A stretch of 64,000 nt of DNA, taken from contig JAWWNJ010000089.1 of NCBI GenBank assembly GCA_037176885.1, positions 496,001 through 560,000 on the forward strand. Reading direction: 5' to 3'. A program made the position numbers and the translations under genes. Positions 12,573 through 20,436 of this stretch are shown here, one piece after another (positions within the stretch are counted from its first letter, which is position 1; every line of letters starts with the position of its first letter). Source of the DNA: Favolaschia claudopus (Eukaryota > Basidiomycota > Agaricomycetes > Agaricales > Mycenaceae). The notes beneath the pieces were generated by a model. That model was not told the origin of the DNA, did not search any database, and saw nothing but the letters and a program-made list of their open reading frames with translations.

Positions 12573-12754
12573 GTGATCCCACGTTGCTCCTCTAGAGTGG
12601 GTGGGGCAGGCGGGGGTGCGAATCTTGCGATTTTGCCGCAAGTTATCGCGCGTCAGTGCAGTACAGTATAGTTTAGATATCCGAAAGTATAATAGACAGT
12701 AAACTCAGTCCTCTTTATCTCCTCCAAACTCTTCATGTCCCATGGCCAATGAAT
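12573..12754. other. 3' flank of the acidic-protein gene
   Basis: Short AT-richer stretch after the stop codon; no feature seen. Confidence 0.3.
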
Positions 12755-12897
12755 GTGCGATTTTTTTTGGCCTCTTTCAACGTTGGTTGAGTTTTTTCGG
12801 CTGCGTCTGCCGACATCAGATCTTCGGCCCATCCCGCCATCGTCACGCGTGACGAACGTCTCTTGACTCTTGACCACCACCTTCGCGTTCTGGACGG
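12755..12897 (+). repeat. Diverged direct repeat, left copy
   Basis: About 140 bp that recurs in the same orientation at 15008-15146, at roughly 85% identity by eye. Both copies contain the word ttcaacgttggttgag, the 14-base perfect palindrome CGTCACGCGTGACG (which includes an ACGCGT MluI box), and ctcttgaccaccacc. The two copies bracket the minus-strand gene at 13205-14392. Confidence 0.65.
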
Positions 12898-13204
12898 CGG
12901 ACTGAGACTGACAGACGCCGACGAATGCGTAAAAGATTTATTCCTACCATGAGCAGCTACTTACTCGCGACGCTCTCAGGCTTCAGCTCCTTAGATGATT
13001 CGGGTCATCACAGTGCTATCGAAGATCCCTGACCCTTGAATTGTTCCTGTGAACGGCAGACTTTTCCCACCTAACCAGGTCGAAGTTACTTCTATGTTCA
13101 GATCCACGTTGGTGTAACTGGGCTTTCAATCACCAATCCGAATTTTTTCTAGGACTAGAATGTTTTCTTTGGCGCCTAAATATGTGTCTATTTTGGAGAA
13201 AGAA

Positions 13205-14392
13205 CTACATGACATCCTCGAGCTCAGGAAATACCCGTAACATCCTCTCTGAAAAGGTTTCAAAATGGGTGGGCCACTTGTTCTTGCACGTATCACAAAG
13301 CTTCACTCCGCCGAACTGATATGGCGTCTCGGCCCCATACGATTCACGATAAAAACAATCCTTACATGCTCCATGCCCCGTCGACTCCAAGAACCTGTCT
13401 AGACCGGGGAACAGCAGCTCTTCACTGCGCGCAAGAATATCTTTGTATCGCTGAACGTCTTCTTCGTCGGTTACTTTGCCCGTATTCGCATCAACTCGAT
13501 GCCAGAGCTTGAAATTCGCCCGTGTCTGATCGATAACCTCCTGGGTCTCTGGTTTTCCGATGGTCAAGCTGTCCTCGACGAATCTGTACCTTCGCATGGA
13601 AATGTGAATCGGGCCGGAAAATGAGCGAATGAAATTCGCCACCGGTCTCAAATTGGTGATCTGGCAAGGTCCATTCCATCCGACATCTAGCGCCCAGAGC
13701 ATCTCACGGCACTGCTTGAAACCGGCTTGGCGTAGCTCCTCCGGCGCATATGCGAATGTTGAATGGGTCTCCCCCTCCGAGCGATGCTTGTAAAACGCCA
13801 CGGCGTCGTACATGGTGATGCTCATCTCGGAGATCATCTCCCACTGCGCATCCGAGAACCAAACGTGGTCTAGGTCGTTTACCGCGAGTGCAGCAGCGAC
13901 TGTGAAGCGTACGAGTGCATCGCAGTCGCGCATTCGGAACCACTGCGCAGGTGAGTACGCCAGGGCATTAACGTAGCGGCGGAAGAACTCGGTGTCGCGC
14001 AGGTTGCTTGTTTTATGCGACGTGGTGAGTAGGAAGGCGCGGAACTCGAGTTCCATATCTCTGTACCTCGGCGTGCTGCCAAAGATTGTGGTGAGGAGCT
14101 CGGGGAGGGAGTATCCGAGGATAATGTCTTTGTTCGCAACCACGTCTGCCAAGCTTCCGAGAAACTCAATGGTAACACCGATGACGATGATACGAAAAAA
14201 GGCCATGTAGCGCGTCAAGTTGGTGTATTGGGGGATGACGGAGCGTGAGTACTCCCAGCTGCAGGCAAAGATCTCTTTCCTGACTTCGTCCGAGACAGGC
14301 ACGTCCTTCAATTCACCTGCGACTTCGGCAGGGAAGTACCATGAGTCCCGAGCATCAAGGTGTGTCGCTGTAGGCATCTTTGAACCCAACAC
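13205..14392 (-). CDS. Trichodiene-synthase-like fold protein with C-terminal zinc-knuckle-like tail
   Basis: Single exon, 395 residues. The all-helical body resembles the TRI5/trichodiene synthase family: a YMAFFRIIVIGVTIEFLG helix where the DDxxD helix would be, MSITMYDAVAFYKH at the place of the NSE motif, and SMRRYRF like the conserved RRYR segment. If that alignment holds, the catalytic metal ligands are gone: the aspartate-rich motif is replaced by FLGSLAD, and the NSE residues N, S and E read Y, A and H. The C-terminal 60 residues add a CxxC-x19-CxxC pair (CKDC...CDTC) not found in terpene synthases. I infer a non-catalytic or altered relative. A second Met at residue 6 could be the real start. 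A TATA-like ATTTTATA (read as TATAAAAT on the minus strand) lies about 75 bp upstream. Family call moderate, loss of activity inferred. Confidence 0.5.
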   Translation of the reverse strand: MLGSKMPTATHLDARDSWYFPAEVAGELKDVPVSDEVRKEIFACSWEYSRSVIPQYTNLTRYMAFFRIIVIGVTIEFLGSLADVVANKDIILGYSLPELLTTIFGSTPRYRDMELEFRAFLLTTSHKTSNLRDTEFFRRYVNALAYSPAQWFRMRDCDALVRFTVAAALAVNDLDHVWFSDAQWEMISEMSITMYDAVAFYKHRSEGETHSTFAYAPEELRQAGFKQCREMLWALDVGWNGPCQITNLRPVANFIRSFSGPIHISMRRYRFVEDSLTIGKPETQEVIDQTRANFKLWHRVDANTGKVTDEEDVQRYKDILARSEELLFPGLDRFLESTGHGACKDCFYRESYGAETPYQFGGVKLCDTCKNKWPTHFETFSERMLRVFPELEDVM

Positions 14393-14465
14393 TGGTAGTG
14401 GGTCCAGTTTTGTTGAGTGGGGAAGATGAGGTCGGTGATCTCTTATTCATCCAAAGCGATTGCCC

Positions 14466-14473
14466 ATTTTATA
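14466..14473 (-). promoter_or_regulatory. TATA-like box of the TRI5-like gene
   Basis: Minus-strand TATAAAAT, about 75 bp before the ATG at 14392. Confidence 0.4.
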
Positions 14474-15007
14474 GTGTTACTGCACGACAGATCCAGGCAC
14501 TTGTAACGCCGGAAGGTGGGGCATTGTAACCGTGTGGGGGTATGACCAGACACAAGCGCTGGTCCTGGGCTACTGGTATATCTGAGACAGATACAATAAC
14601 GAGTAAGTCCTAGTATGCTATGTCAGTGGAGCCCGCTGTCCAAAGTGGCAACTCCTACTGGGGAGCCTATATAATACGCCATAGTTACGTTGGAGAGTAT
14701 TTGCGTCCTAGGTCCGATTCACTCTCCGACCAATGTCTGTTTATATGAGACTAGATCTGGATCTAGAGCTACTGTCACAGCCAGTATCAATATTATATCT
14801 CAGGTTGTCTTCTAAATCAAAGGGATGCACTTTCGAAATTTCGATGAGAGTGTGGATAACGATGCATGTGGCACATACTGATCTAGTGGCCGCCGCTGTC
14901 CAATGAAAACCAAGATAGTTGAGGCTGATAAGTATGACGGTCAGACGGCGAACTCATTCTTCTTTCTCTCATCCCGCACGCATGATGTACCTGTGAAACT
15001 TGAAGTA
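14474..15007. other. Upstream region of the TRI5-like gene
   Basis: AT-rich; no gene seen. Confidence 0.35.
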
Positions 15008-15146
15008 CGAGAATTTCTTTTTTCAACGTTGGTTGAGTTTTGCGGCTGCGTTTGCCGAGATCAGATCCTCGGTCCCTGCCGCCATCGTCACGCGTGACGA
15101 ATCTCTCTTGCCTCTTGACCACCACCTGCACGTTCTGAACGGCGCA
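15008..15146 (+). repeat. Diverged direct repeat, right copy
   Basis: Partner of 12755-12897, same strand. It keeps the palindrome CGTCACGCGTGACG (about 15086-15099) and the flanking word caccacct. It lacks TG/CA ends and a target duplication, so it is not an obvious LTR. Confidence 0.65.
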
Positions 15147-15249
15147 TTGAGGACAATAGACTGAAGAATACCATCATCGTACGTCTCTCAAACGAGCACA
15201 AGATACATTACTGTCGAGATTTCCAGCTCCGGGGACGGCAACAACCGAA

Positions 15250-15519
15250 TTAATCTTCCGTCAGGCCAACCTCAGGCTCCTCCACCACCTCAAATTGTCT
15301 GCTTCCCGTGCATTTGGCGTGAAACCTCGAGGGGCGCCCATCGCATGCATAGAGATCTACCGTCTCAACGATTGGATCAAATTCCAGTTCCCTCTGACGA
15401 GATACAAACAACATTGGAGTTGGCGCATCCTTGACCCGCCAGCTGGCAATTACTAGTTTTATGGCCGGCGAGCTCGGAACTCTCTTGTTTGCTATCATCT
15501 GGTGCGACGCGGAAAGCAA
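15250..15519 (-). CDS. Possible terminal exon of an unknown gene
   Basis: An 89-codon minus-strand frame ending in VVEEPEVGLTED before a TAA. Its composition is protein-like, but the 5' part cannot be joined convincingly: the upstream sequence to about 15640 has stops in every continuous frame, so an intron or decay would be needed. No family recognised. It may be the remnant of a small gene. Confidence 0.22.
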   Translation of the reverse strand: MLSASHQMIANKRVPSSPAIKLVIASWRVKDAPTPMLFVSRQRELEFDPIVETVDLYACDGRPSRFHAKCTGSRQFEVVEEPEVGLTED

Positions 15520-15728
15520 TCTTCCGAGTCATGTTTCGACGACCCACATAGCACCCGACTCCGCCGACTTTGCCCTGCCACCTTCGAAAGTCACCGTATT
15601 GCCGACCTCTTGCGCGTCATCCGGCTCGGATTGAGGTGGATCTTTTCTTTCATTTCTTCACTCTGTTGGGGTGGCTCCCGGTGTCTTGAACTAACGCTGA
15701 GAAAGCGCAGAATAAACTTGGAGAAACG

Positions 15729-15736
15729 TATAAATA
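15729..15736 (+). promoter_or_regulatory. TATA box of the epimerase-like gene
   Basis: TATAAATA, 83 bp before the ATG at 15812. Confidence 0.5.
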
Positions 15737-16082
15737 CGCCGGGTTTCTGCGACATGTCAATTACTTCTCTGCTTTACCTCCTCGTCCTCGTTCTCAGTTC
15801 CAGCACGTAAAATGAAAGTCCTTGTATTAGGGTGAGTCAATTTCTCACAAGTGCTACAACACTGGCCCAGCTCATCGGCCTATCGTTGTACAGTGGGACT
15901 GGATTCATCGGGTTCCCCGCTGCACAAGCATTAGTGCGGAAGGGATACACAGTTTATTCCCTCGCCCGCTCCGAAGCCAAAGAAAAAACTCTAGCAGCCG
16001 AGGAAAGTACGTCCACCCTTCAACTTTCTCCTCTTATTGTCACTAATCTTGTTTTCAATCCCATGCACAGTCATCCCAATCT

Positions 16083-16086
16083 CCGG
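16083..16086 (+). repeat. Target-site duplication (left)
   Basis: CCGG directly before the element; the matching CCGG is at 17884-17887. Confidence 0.75.
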
Positions 16087-16235
16087 TGGAGTGGGCCACC
16101 CCGAGTCGCTAGAGGAGCCACAAGCCAAAGCAATCGATAGCGTGGTGGCTACGGACAAGCTGAATGACTACTACTCGGAAGCTACTGCCAAACACGACCA
16201 ACATGGTGTGGTGTGGGCCTCAGCCCACCACCACA
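16087..16235 (-). repeat. 3' LTR of the element
   Basis: 149 bp. Differs from the other LTR by two indels only: this copy has an 18-bp extra segment containing the hairpin TGGGCTGAGGCCCA and lacks a 10-bp segment present at 17743-17883. I see no substitutions in the remaining ~130 bp, suggesting a young insertion. Confidence 0.8.
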
Positions 16236-16334
16236 TGCGCCCACCACCTCTATGGCGGCGTCCTCGCCGCCATCAGCTACGCCAAGAAACAAAGATGAGA
16301 AAAAACGTCCAAGAAACAGCGCTCAAACAAAATC

Positions 16335-17369
16335 TCAACCCGGCCGCACGGCCCGCACCCATCCCAATGCCGTCAATGCCCGACTCAGGTCGTGAAGTCG
16401 AGGGTCGTGGTCCCATGCGAGTGAAGAATGCGCGGTGGAATCTAAGGAAGGAGTGAATGTAGTCGAGGGATGAGGTCGTCCGTCGCGGTCGGCATAAGCC
16501 GTTTTCGATGTCGATGGATAAATATTCAGGACAAATGTCCGAGGTCGATTCGGTATGCGAGATGTCGGTGAGGGAGATGAGTGAAAGGAATAGGCTCGAG
16601 GGGAACGTCGGTGACGACGCCGAAGACTCCCAAATGGGTTCCTGACGTCGGAGCGTAAGGAGGAGAAGTCGCGAAGAAGTGCTGGGGCGGACGCGGGATG
16701 CGCCTTTGGATTTTCGTCGATAATTGGATATGCGCGGACGAACGCGTCGTTTTCAGGGGACGATACGGGAGTAGAGAGATTGAGGGAGACGGGTGAATCA
16801 GTCTTTGCAGTCACAGATGGACAAGGTGCAGGATCGAGGGTCGATGAAGGAGACGGGAGATTGGCGGAGACAAAGTCAGGGACAGTGGAGATTGTCTGAG
16901 TCGCGGTGGAGGCGGTGGACGGACGAAGGGAACAAGCAGACGGGGGACGTGCCTCTGTGGAACGACGCGAGCGCTCAATCTCGCACGCTAGAGCAAACCC
17001 AACGTCGTAGCCCCAAACACGTTCCTTCTCAAGCTCCTTCTCGTGATCCATCGCCGCCTCCTTCAAACCTAGCTCAATCCCTGCCCGCATACCTTCACAC
17101 CTTCCCTCTTCCCATGCCCCATCCATGATCATCTCTCTGTCAATGTCACTTGCGTCCTGTGCATCTTTTGCGCCGTGGCTGAATGCGAGAATTGCGACAG
17201 TCTTCCAAAGCTTCTCGATAGCGTCGATGACGGACTGTTTAGAGCCAAAGACGGGGTCGTGTAACGTCTTGGCAGCATTAAGGACGTTGCGGCAGAGCGT
17301 GCCGATGGTAGCATTATCTTCAGCAGAAAACACGATTCTGGTGGGCGGATTTTGGGCCATGGTAGCCAC
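16335..17369 (-). CDS. ORF carried by the short-LTR element, unknown function
   Basis: A single uninterrupted frame of 344 codons in the same orientation as the element, starting MATMAQNPPTR. Residues 1-125 look all-helical and charged, with an unusual Gly/Glu-rich piece (WEEGRCEGMRAGIELGLKEA) and EKERVWGYDVGFALACE; residues 130-235 are Ser/Thr/Pro-rich and probably disordered; the rest is Arg/Ser/Pro-rich, ending TALGWVRAVRPG. It has no Cys-His zinc knuckle, protease DTG/DSG or polymerase YxDD motif. It could be a captured and retrotransposed host gene (it has no introns) or an element-specific structural protein. I do not recognise the family. Confidence 0.65.
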   Translation of the reverse strand: MATMAQNPPTRIVFSAEDNATIGTLCRNVLNAAKTLHDPVFGSKQSVIDAIEKLWKTVAILAFSHGAKDAQDASDIDREMIMDGAWEEGRCEGMRAGIELGLKEAAMDHEKELEKERVWGYDVGFALACEIERSRRSTEARPPSACSLRPSTASTATQTISTVPDFVSANLPSPSSTLDPAPCPSVTAKTDSPVSLNLSTPVSSPENDAFVRAYPIIDENPKAHPASAPALLRDFSSLRSDVRNPFGSLRRRHRRSPRAYSFHSSPSPTSRIPNRPRTFVLNIYPSTSKTAYADRDGRPHPSTTFTPSLDSTAHSSLAWDHDPRLHDLSRALTALGWVRAVRPG

Positions 17370-17711
17370 AATAGAGCTGAGAATGCTGGCTGTCGCCGAG
17401 AAACCGGGGTCCGCGCGTGAACGCAGTAGGCGCTGGGGAAACGCTGGATAATGGTGGCGTGTCTGGGGCTATCGGGTGCACCAGAAATGCAGATTGCGCA
17501 GCTCGCAATTCGCGCAAATCAGATAACGCGGCAAGTCGCAAAAACGCAGTAAAACACAGAGACGCGTAGGTAGACCCAGAAAACCGCAGGGAAACACAAG
17601 GGAACGCAGATCGCAGTCGATCGCGCTCGTGGATGGTCGCTGATGGTCCTCGCAAGGCCGGGAAAATCGAGATCGCAGAAGATCGGCGACAGAAAAAGCT
17701 GATAGATGTCG

Positions 17712-17739
17712 CGTGGGTCGAATCGCACTCTCGTCACCA
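17712..17739 (-). promoter_or_regulatory. tRNA-complementary primer-binding site
   Basis: The plus strand reads like the 3' end of a tRNA: a T-arm with GTGGGTCGAATCGCAC, then TCTCGTCA and CCA, three bases before the LTR. It resembles my memory of the 3' end of eukaryotic tRNA-Ser(GCU), apart from a one-base deletion and a few changes. On the minus strand this is a PBS beginning TGGTGACGAGAG. Confidence 0.65.
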
Positions 17740-17742
17740 AAA

Positions 17743-17883
17743 TGGAGTGGGCCACCCCGAGTCGCTAGAGGAGCCACAAGCCAAAGCAATCGATAGCGTG
17801 GTGGCTACGGACAAGCAGTCACAAGCTGAATGACTACTACTCGGAAGCTACTGCCAAACACGACCAACATGGTGTGGACCACA
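17743..17883 (-). repeat. 5' LTR of the element
   Basis: 141 bp; on the minus strand it begins TGTGGTCCACACC and ends CCCACTCCA. It contains a 10-bp segment (agtcacaagc on the plus strand) missing from the other LTR. Confidence 0.8.
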
Positions 17884-17887
17884 CCGG
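17884..17887 (+). repeat. Target-site duplication (right)
   Basis: CCGG, second copy, directly after the element. Confidence 0.75.
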
Positions 17888-19245
17888 CGACGTCTCCTCC
17901 GACGCGTGGATCCCCCTCATCGCAACTCTCGACGTTATAATCGAAACTGTCACCGGCTCCGCCGACGGCTCCCGCTCCGTCCTCGAGCGCGTCGAAAAAG
18001 CCGCAACAGCCCTCCGTCCACCTGGCTCCCCTCTGCTCTCATACATCTATACATCGGGTACATGGGTCCACGGCGACAGCCGCACCACCACCGTCACCGA
18101 CACCACTCCCATCCTCACCCCCGCGAAACTCGTCGCCTGGCGCCCCGCCATCGAACAGCTCATCGTCAGCAGCACCGTCCTCAACGGCATCGTCATCCGA
18201 CCGGCGCTGCTCTACGGCCGCTCTGCCTCGATTTTCTCGATGCTGTTTAAAGGGGCCGCGGAGGGGAGGGTGAGTTGGCCGGGGACGCCAGGGGGGAGGT
18301 ACGCGCTGGTACATGCGGATGACTTGGCGGAGCTGTATGTGTTGTGCGCGGAGAAGGCGAGCGTGGTTGGGGGGAAGATTGTTGATGGGGCGAATCCAAT
18401 GACGGAGTCGGTGGATGAGTTGTTGGAAAAGCTGGTGAGGGTTTCGGGCGCGAGGGGGCCGTACGAGTATAGGGAGCCGGCGGATCGTATGTCTTTCTTT
18501 GGGGATTTTGTTTTGTTTCTTCAATTCATTGACGATACTCCTTTTTTTAGCGTTCGAGGAGGCGATCACGACGAACACGTTGCTTCGTCCGTATCTTGCT
18601 AATGCGTTATTGGGATGGACACCGAAAAAGCAGGGCTTTGTTGATGGGTTGGAGATGTATTACGTCGCTTGGCAGGCCTCTCTTTGAAGCCGTTTGTTTC
18701 GTTGACCCTTCACCTCGCGACGTGTAAGTAATTCTCAGTGTTCCCAGTTCGTCAAATAGTTGACTCCCTGGAAAACATTTGTGCTGTCAAATCGTATCAA
18801 TACTGCGGCCTCCTTCACTTTATTTCAGATCAATTTCAGATCCCTTCATCCCCCTTGCTGCTGCAGCTAATTCAAAATCATCATATGGTTCTTTTTGTCA
18901 ATTTCACGGTACGTCAAACAAGGTACCTCACTGCGCCCACAATATCTCAGAATTCTTGATCAACACCACTGGCGGCATGTATAGTCTCCACGGTGATTCT
19001 AAATCCTTTGTGAAATATGATGTTCCGGTGGACGCGGCCGTCACCGGATCTTTTGTCAAATTTTGTTCTGCTGTTGTTGTTTTGTGACTGGTTAGAAAGC
19101 CAGCTTATTGAACAAAGAGGTCGGACAAAACGCAAACCCCCGGGAGTTCTTGTGAGGAGCCACCGACCCCCGGGTGATCCGGAGGATCGCCGGGTGTTCC
19201 GCATTACAGTTGTTACAGTCACGGTCACTCTCTTTGCCCTTTGCC

Positions 19246-19310
19246 TACGAAGCGCCGGAAGTTCGCACTTGGATTTTGCTTTTCGGGCCAAGATCATGTG
19301 TTCGACTCTC
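19246..19310 (+). repeat. 64-bp inverted repeat, plus copy
   Basis: Starts tacgaagcgccggaagttcg and ends at gttcgactc. It matches 20089-20152 in inverted orientation with only a few differences. The end fits the Pol III B-box consensus GWTCRANNC, so this may be the head of a tRNA-related SINE; the segment around gcttttcgggccaagatca also recalls the 5' end of U2 snRNA with a deletion. Confidence 0.5.
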
Positions 19311-20088
19311 GCTGCCCACATTCTTAACTGTATAATCCTGTTTTCTGTTTCCCTATTCATGATGATTCTGGGCATTAAGCAAGCTGTATCACCCCCAGAG
19401 ACACGCACAGGACATATTTTGACGCCGCCGCCGCCCTAGTCCACTTATTTCTGAACTTTTTGCTCATTCCAGGAGGATTTCCCACAGGCAACAATCCATC
19501 AAAATCCGGCATGGTTTTTGATGCCGTGATGGAAACGAATTTGAGATCAGTGATCCATTGATTTGTAGGGACGTACTGGCATCTAACTCTCTGTCCTTTC
19601 GAGCTTAGAGCTTTGAGTATTATAAATTTGTGCCTGGTGTGCTACCTCCTAATCAACTTGCTCTTATGCTGAGACAAAGCCTGAGTGCTGATCGTTAAAG
19701 TTCTCCCATCTGCGACGGCCGGCGATCAATATCTGGTGTCCGATTTGTAGCACGTAGCAGTATCAGACTGTAAGGAGATGCTAGCATTCGACTTGAATTT
19801 TATATATATAGAAGTCCTTGGGCTCTCCCATGAGACCCATAAATTTTAGCAAGATGCACAAGTCTTGTACCCAAGAATACGCAAGCAGCCGGGACTTGCC
19901 GGGCTTTGCCCGAGGGGCCATCACCGCGATGGCATCAATTTCCTTTAACATGATGAAAATATTGCAAAAAAGTGCATAAGAAATGCGATACAAGGAGACA
20001 GCCTATGCACCCGAGCATAGCAGCCCCATATCAGGCTGTTAATTGTCGTAGAAGACAAGGAAAGATCCTTTGAAAAGTCCCCAGATCG

Positions 20089-20152
20089 GGACTCGAACAC
20101 ATGATCTTGGCCCGAAAAGCAAAATCGAAGTGCGAACTTCCGGCGCTTCGTA
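20089..20152 (-). repeat. 64-bp inverted repeat, minus copy
   Basis: Read on the minus strand it repeats 19246-19310, and continues with gttcgagtcccgatctgggg, which has a better B-box than the plus copy. A full tRNA cloverleaf cannot be folded: the acceptor strand near the 3' end has no partner. Confidence 0.5.
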
Positions 20153-20436
20153 CTTTGCCTCTTGGCGCTTGCACATATGAAGTCCTTTCTGGGTCAATCA
20201 CTCCCCGGCTATCCCAAGAGGTCTACAATACTATGCAACTCAACTCCCGGCTCTCGCGTTCCTGACTACTGAGTCTTGACTGAGTCAAATGGGTGAGAAA
20301 GCGGCCGCCGCAGACTGACAGCGCCGTCACAGCGGCGCAGTGTTGCTCAGCTGACTGAGACTGACGCTCACCACCCCTTCCTCCGAGTCTTGCTCTCACT
20401 CTCACTCTCGCTCTCGCCCCACTCACTCTGCTCGCA

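Larger units (their letters stand above)
16087..17883 (-). mobile_element. Non-autonomous short-LTR retroelement (TRIM-like) carrying an ORF
   Basis: A 1,797-bp insertion, read on the minus strand. In order: 5' LTR (17883 down to 17743) beginning TGTGGT and ending CTCCA; a three-base spacer; a primer-binding site that is the complement of a tRNA 3' end including CCA (17739 down to about 17712); a 344-codon ORF (17369-16335); a purine/G-rich stretch near 16236-16255 that could be the polypurine tract; and the 3' LTR (16235-16087). It is bounded by CCGG target duplications. There is no gag, protease, reverse transcriptase, RNase H or integrase, so it must move with enzymes supplied by another element. 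It sits in an exon of the epimerase-like gene, in opposite orientation to it. Confidence 0.85.
15812..18687 (+). pseudogene. NAD(P)-binding epimerase/NmrA-like gene interrupted by an LTR element
   Basis: A short-chain, Rossmann-fold protein of the atypical SDR/NAD-dependent epimerase type. Exons: 15812-15831, 15894-16006, 16071-16086 plus 17888-18486, and 18551-18687. The N-terminus reads MKVLVLG then GTGFIGFPAAQAL (the GGTGFIG nucleotide-binding loop is completed across intron 1). Later motifs are IYTSGTWVHGD, IRPALLYGR, YALVHADDLAELYV and a C-terminal LLGWTPKKQGFVDGLE. Exon 3 is split at 16086/17888 by the mobile element at 16087-17883. Leaving out the element and one copy of the 4-bp duplication gives exactly 885 nt, 294 codons plus stop, with no other lesion, so the insertion looks recent. 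Substrate unknown. As it stands the protein would be cut off inside the element. Confidence 0.85.
18688..20436. other. Intergenic region with an inverted tRNA-like repeat
   Basis: No protein gene supported. It contains the inverted pair at 19246-19310 and 20089-20152, described separately. A C/T-rich ctcact/ctcgct stretch at 20380-20430 is the leader of the P450 gene. Confidence 0.4.

Noticed and set aside
12653..15131. Two similar minus-strand frames (FVTRDDGG) in the direct repeats as a conserved small protein
   Set aside because: The similarity covers the DNA repeat as a whole and stops being protein-like outside the core; not supported as coding.
16037..16456. 139-codon plus frame across the left edge of the LTR element
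   Set aside because: It is host exon running into the LTR and internal sequence of the insertion; not a gene.
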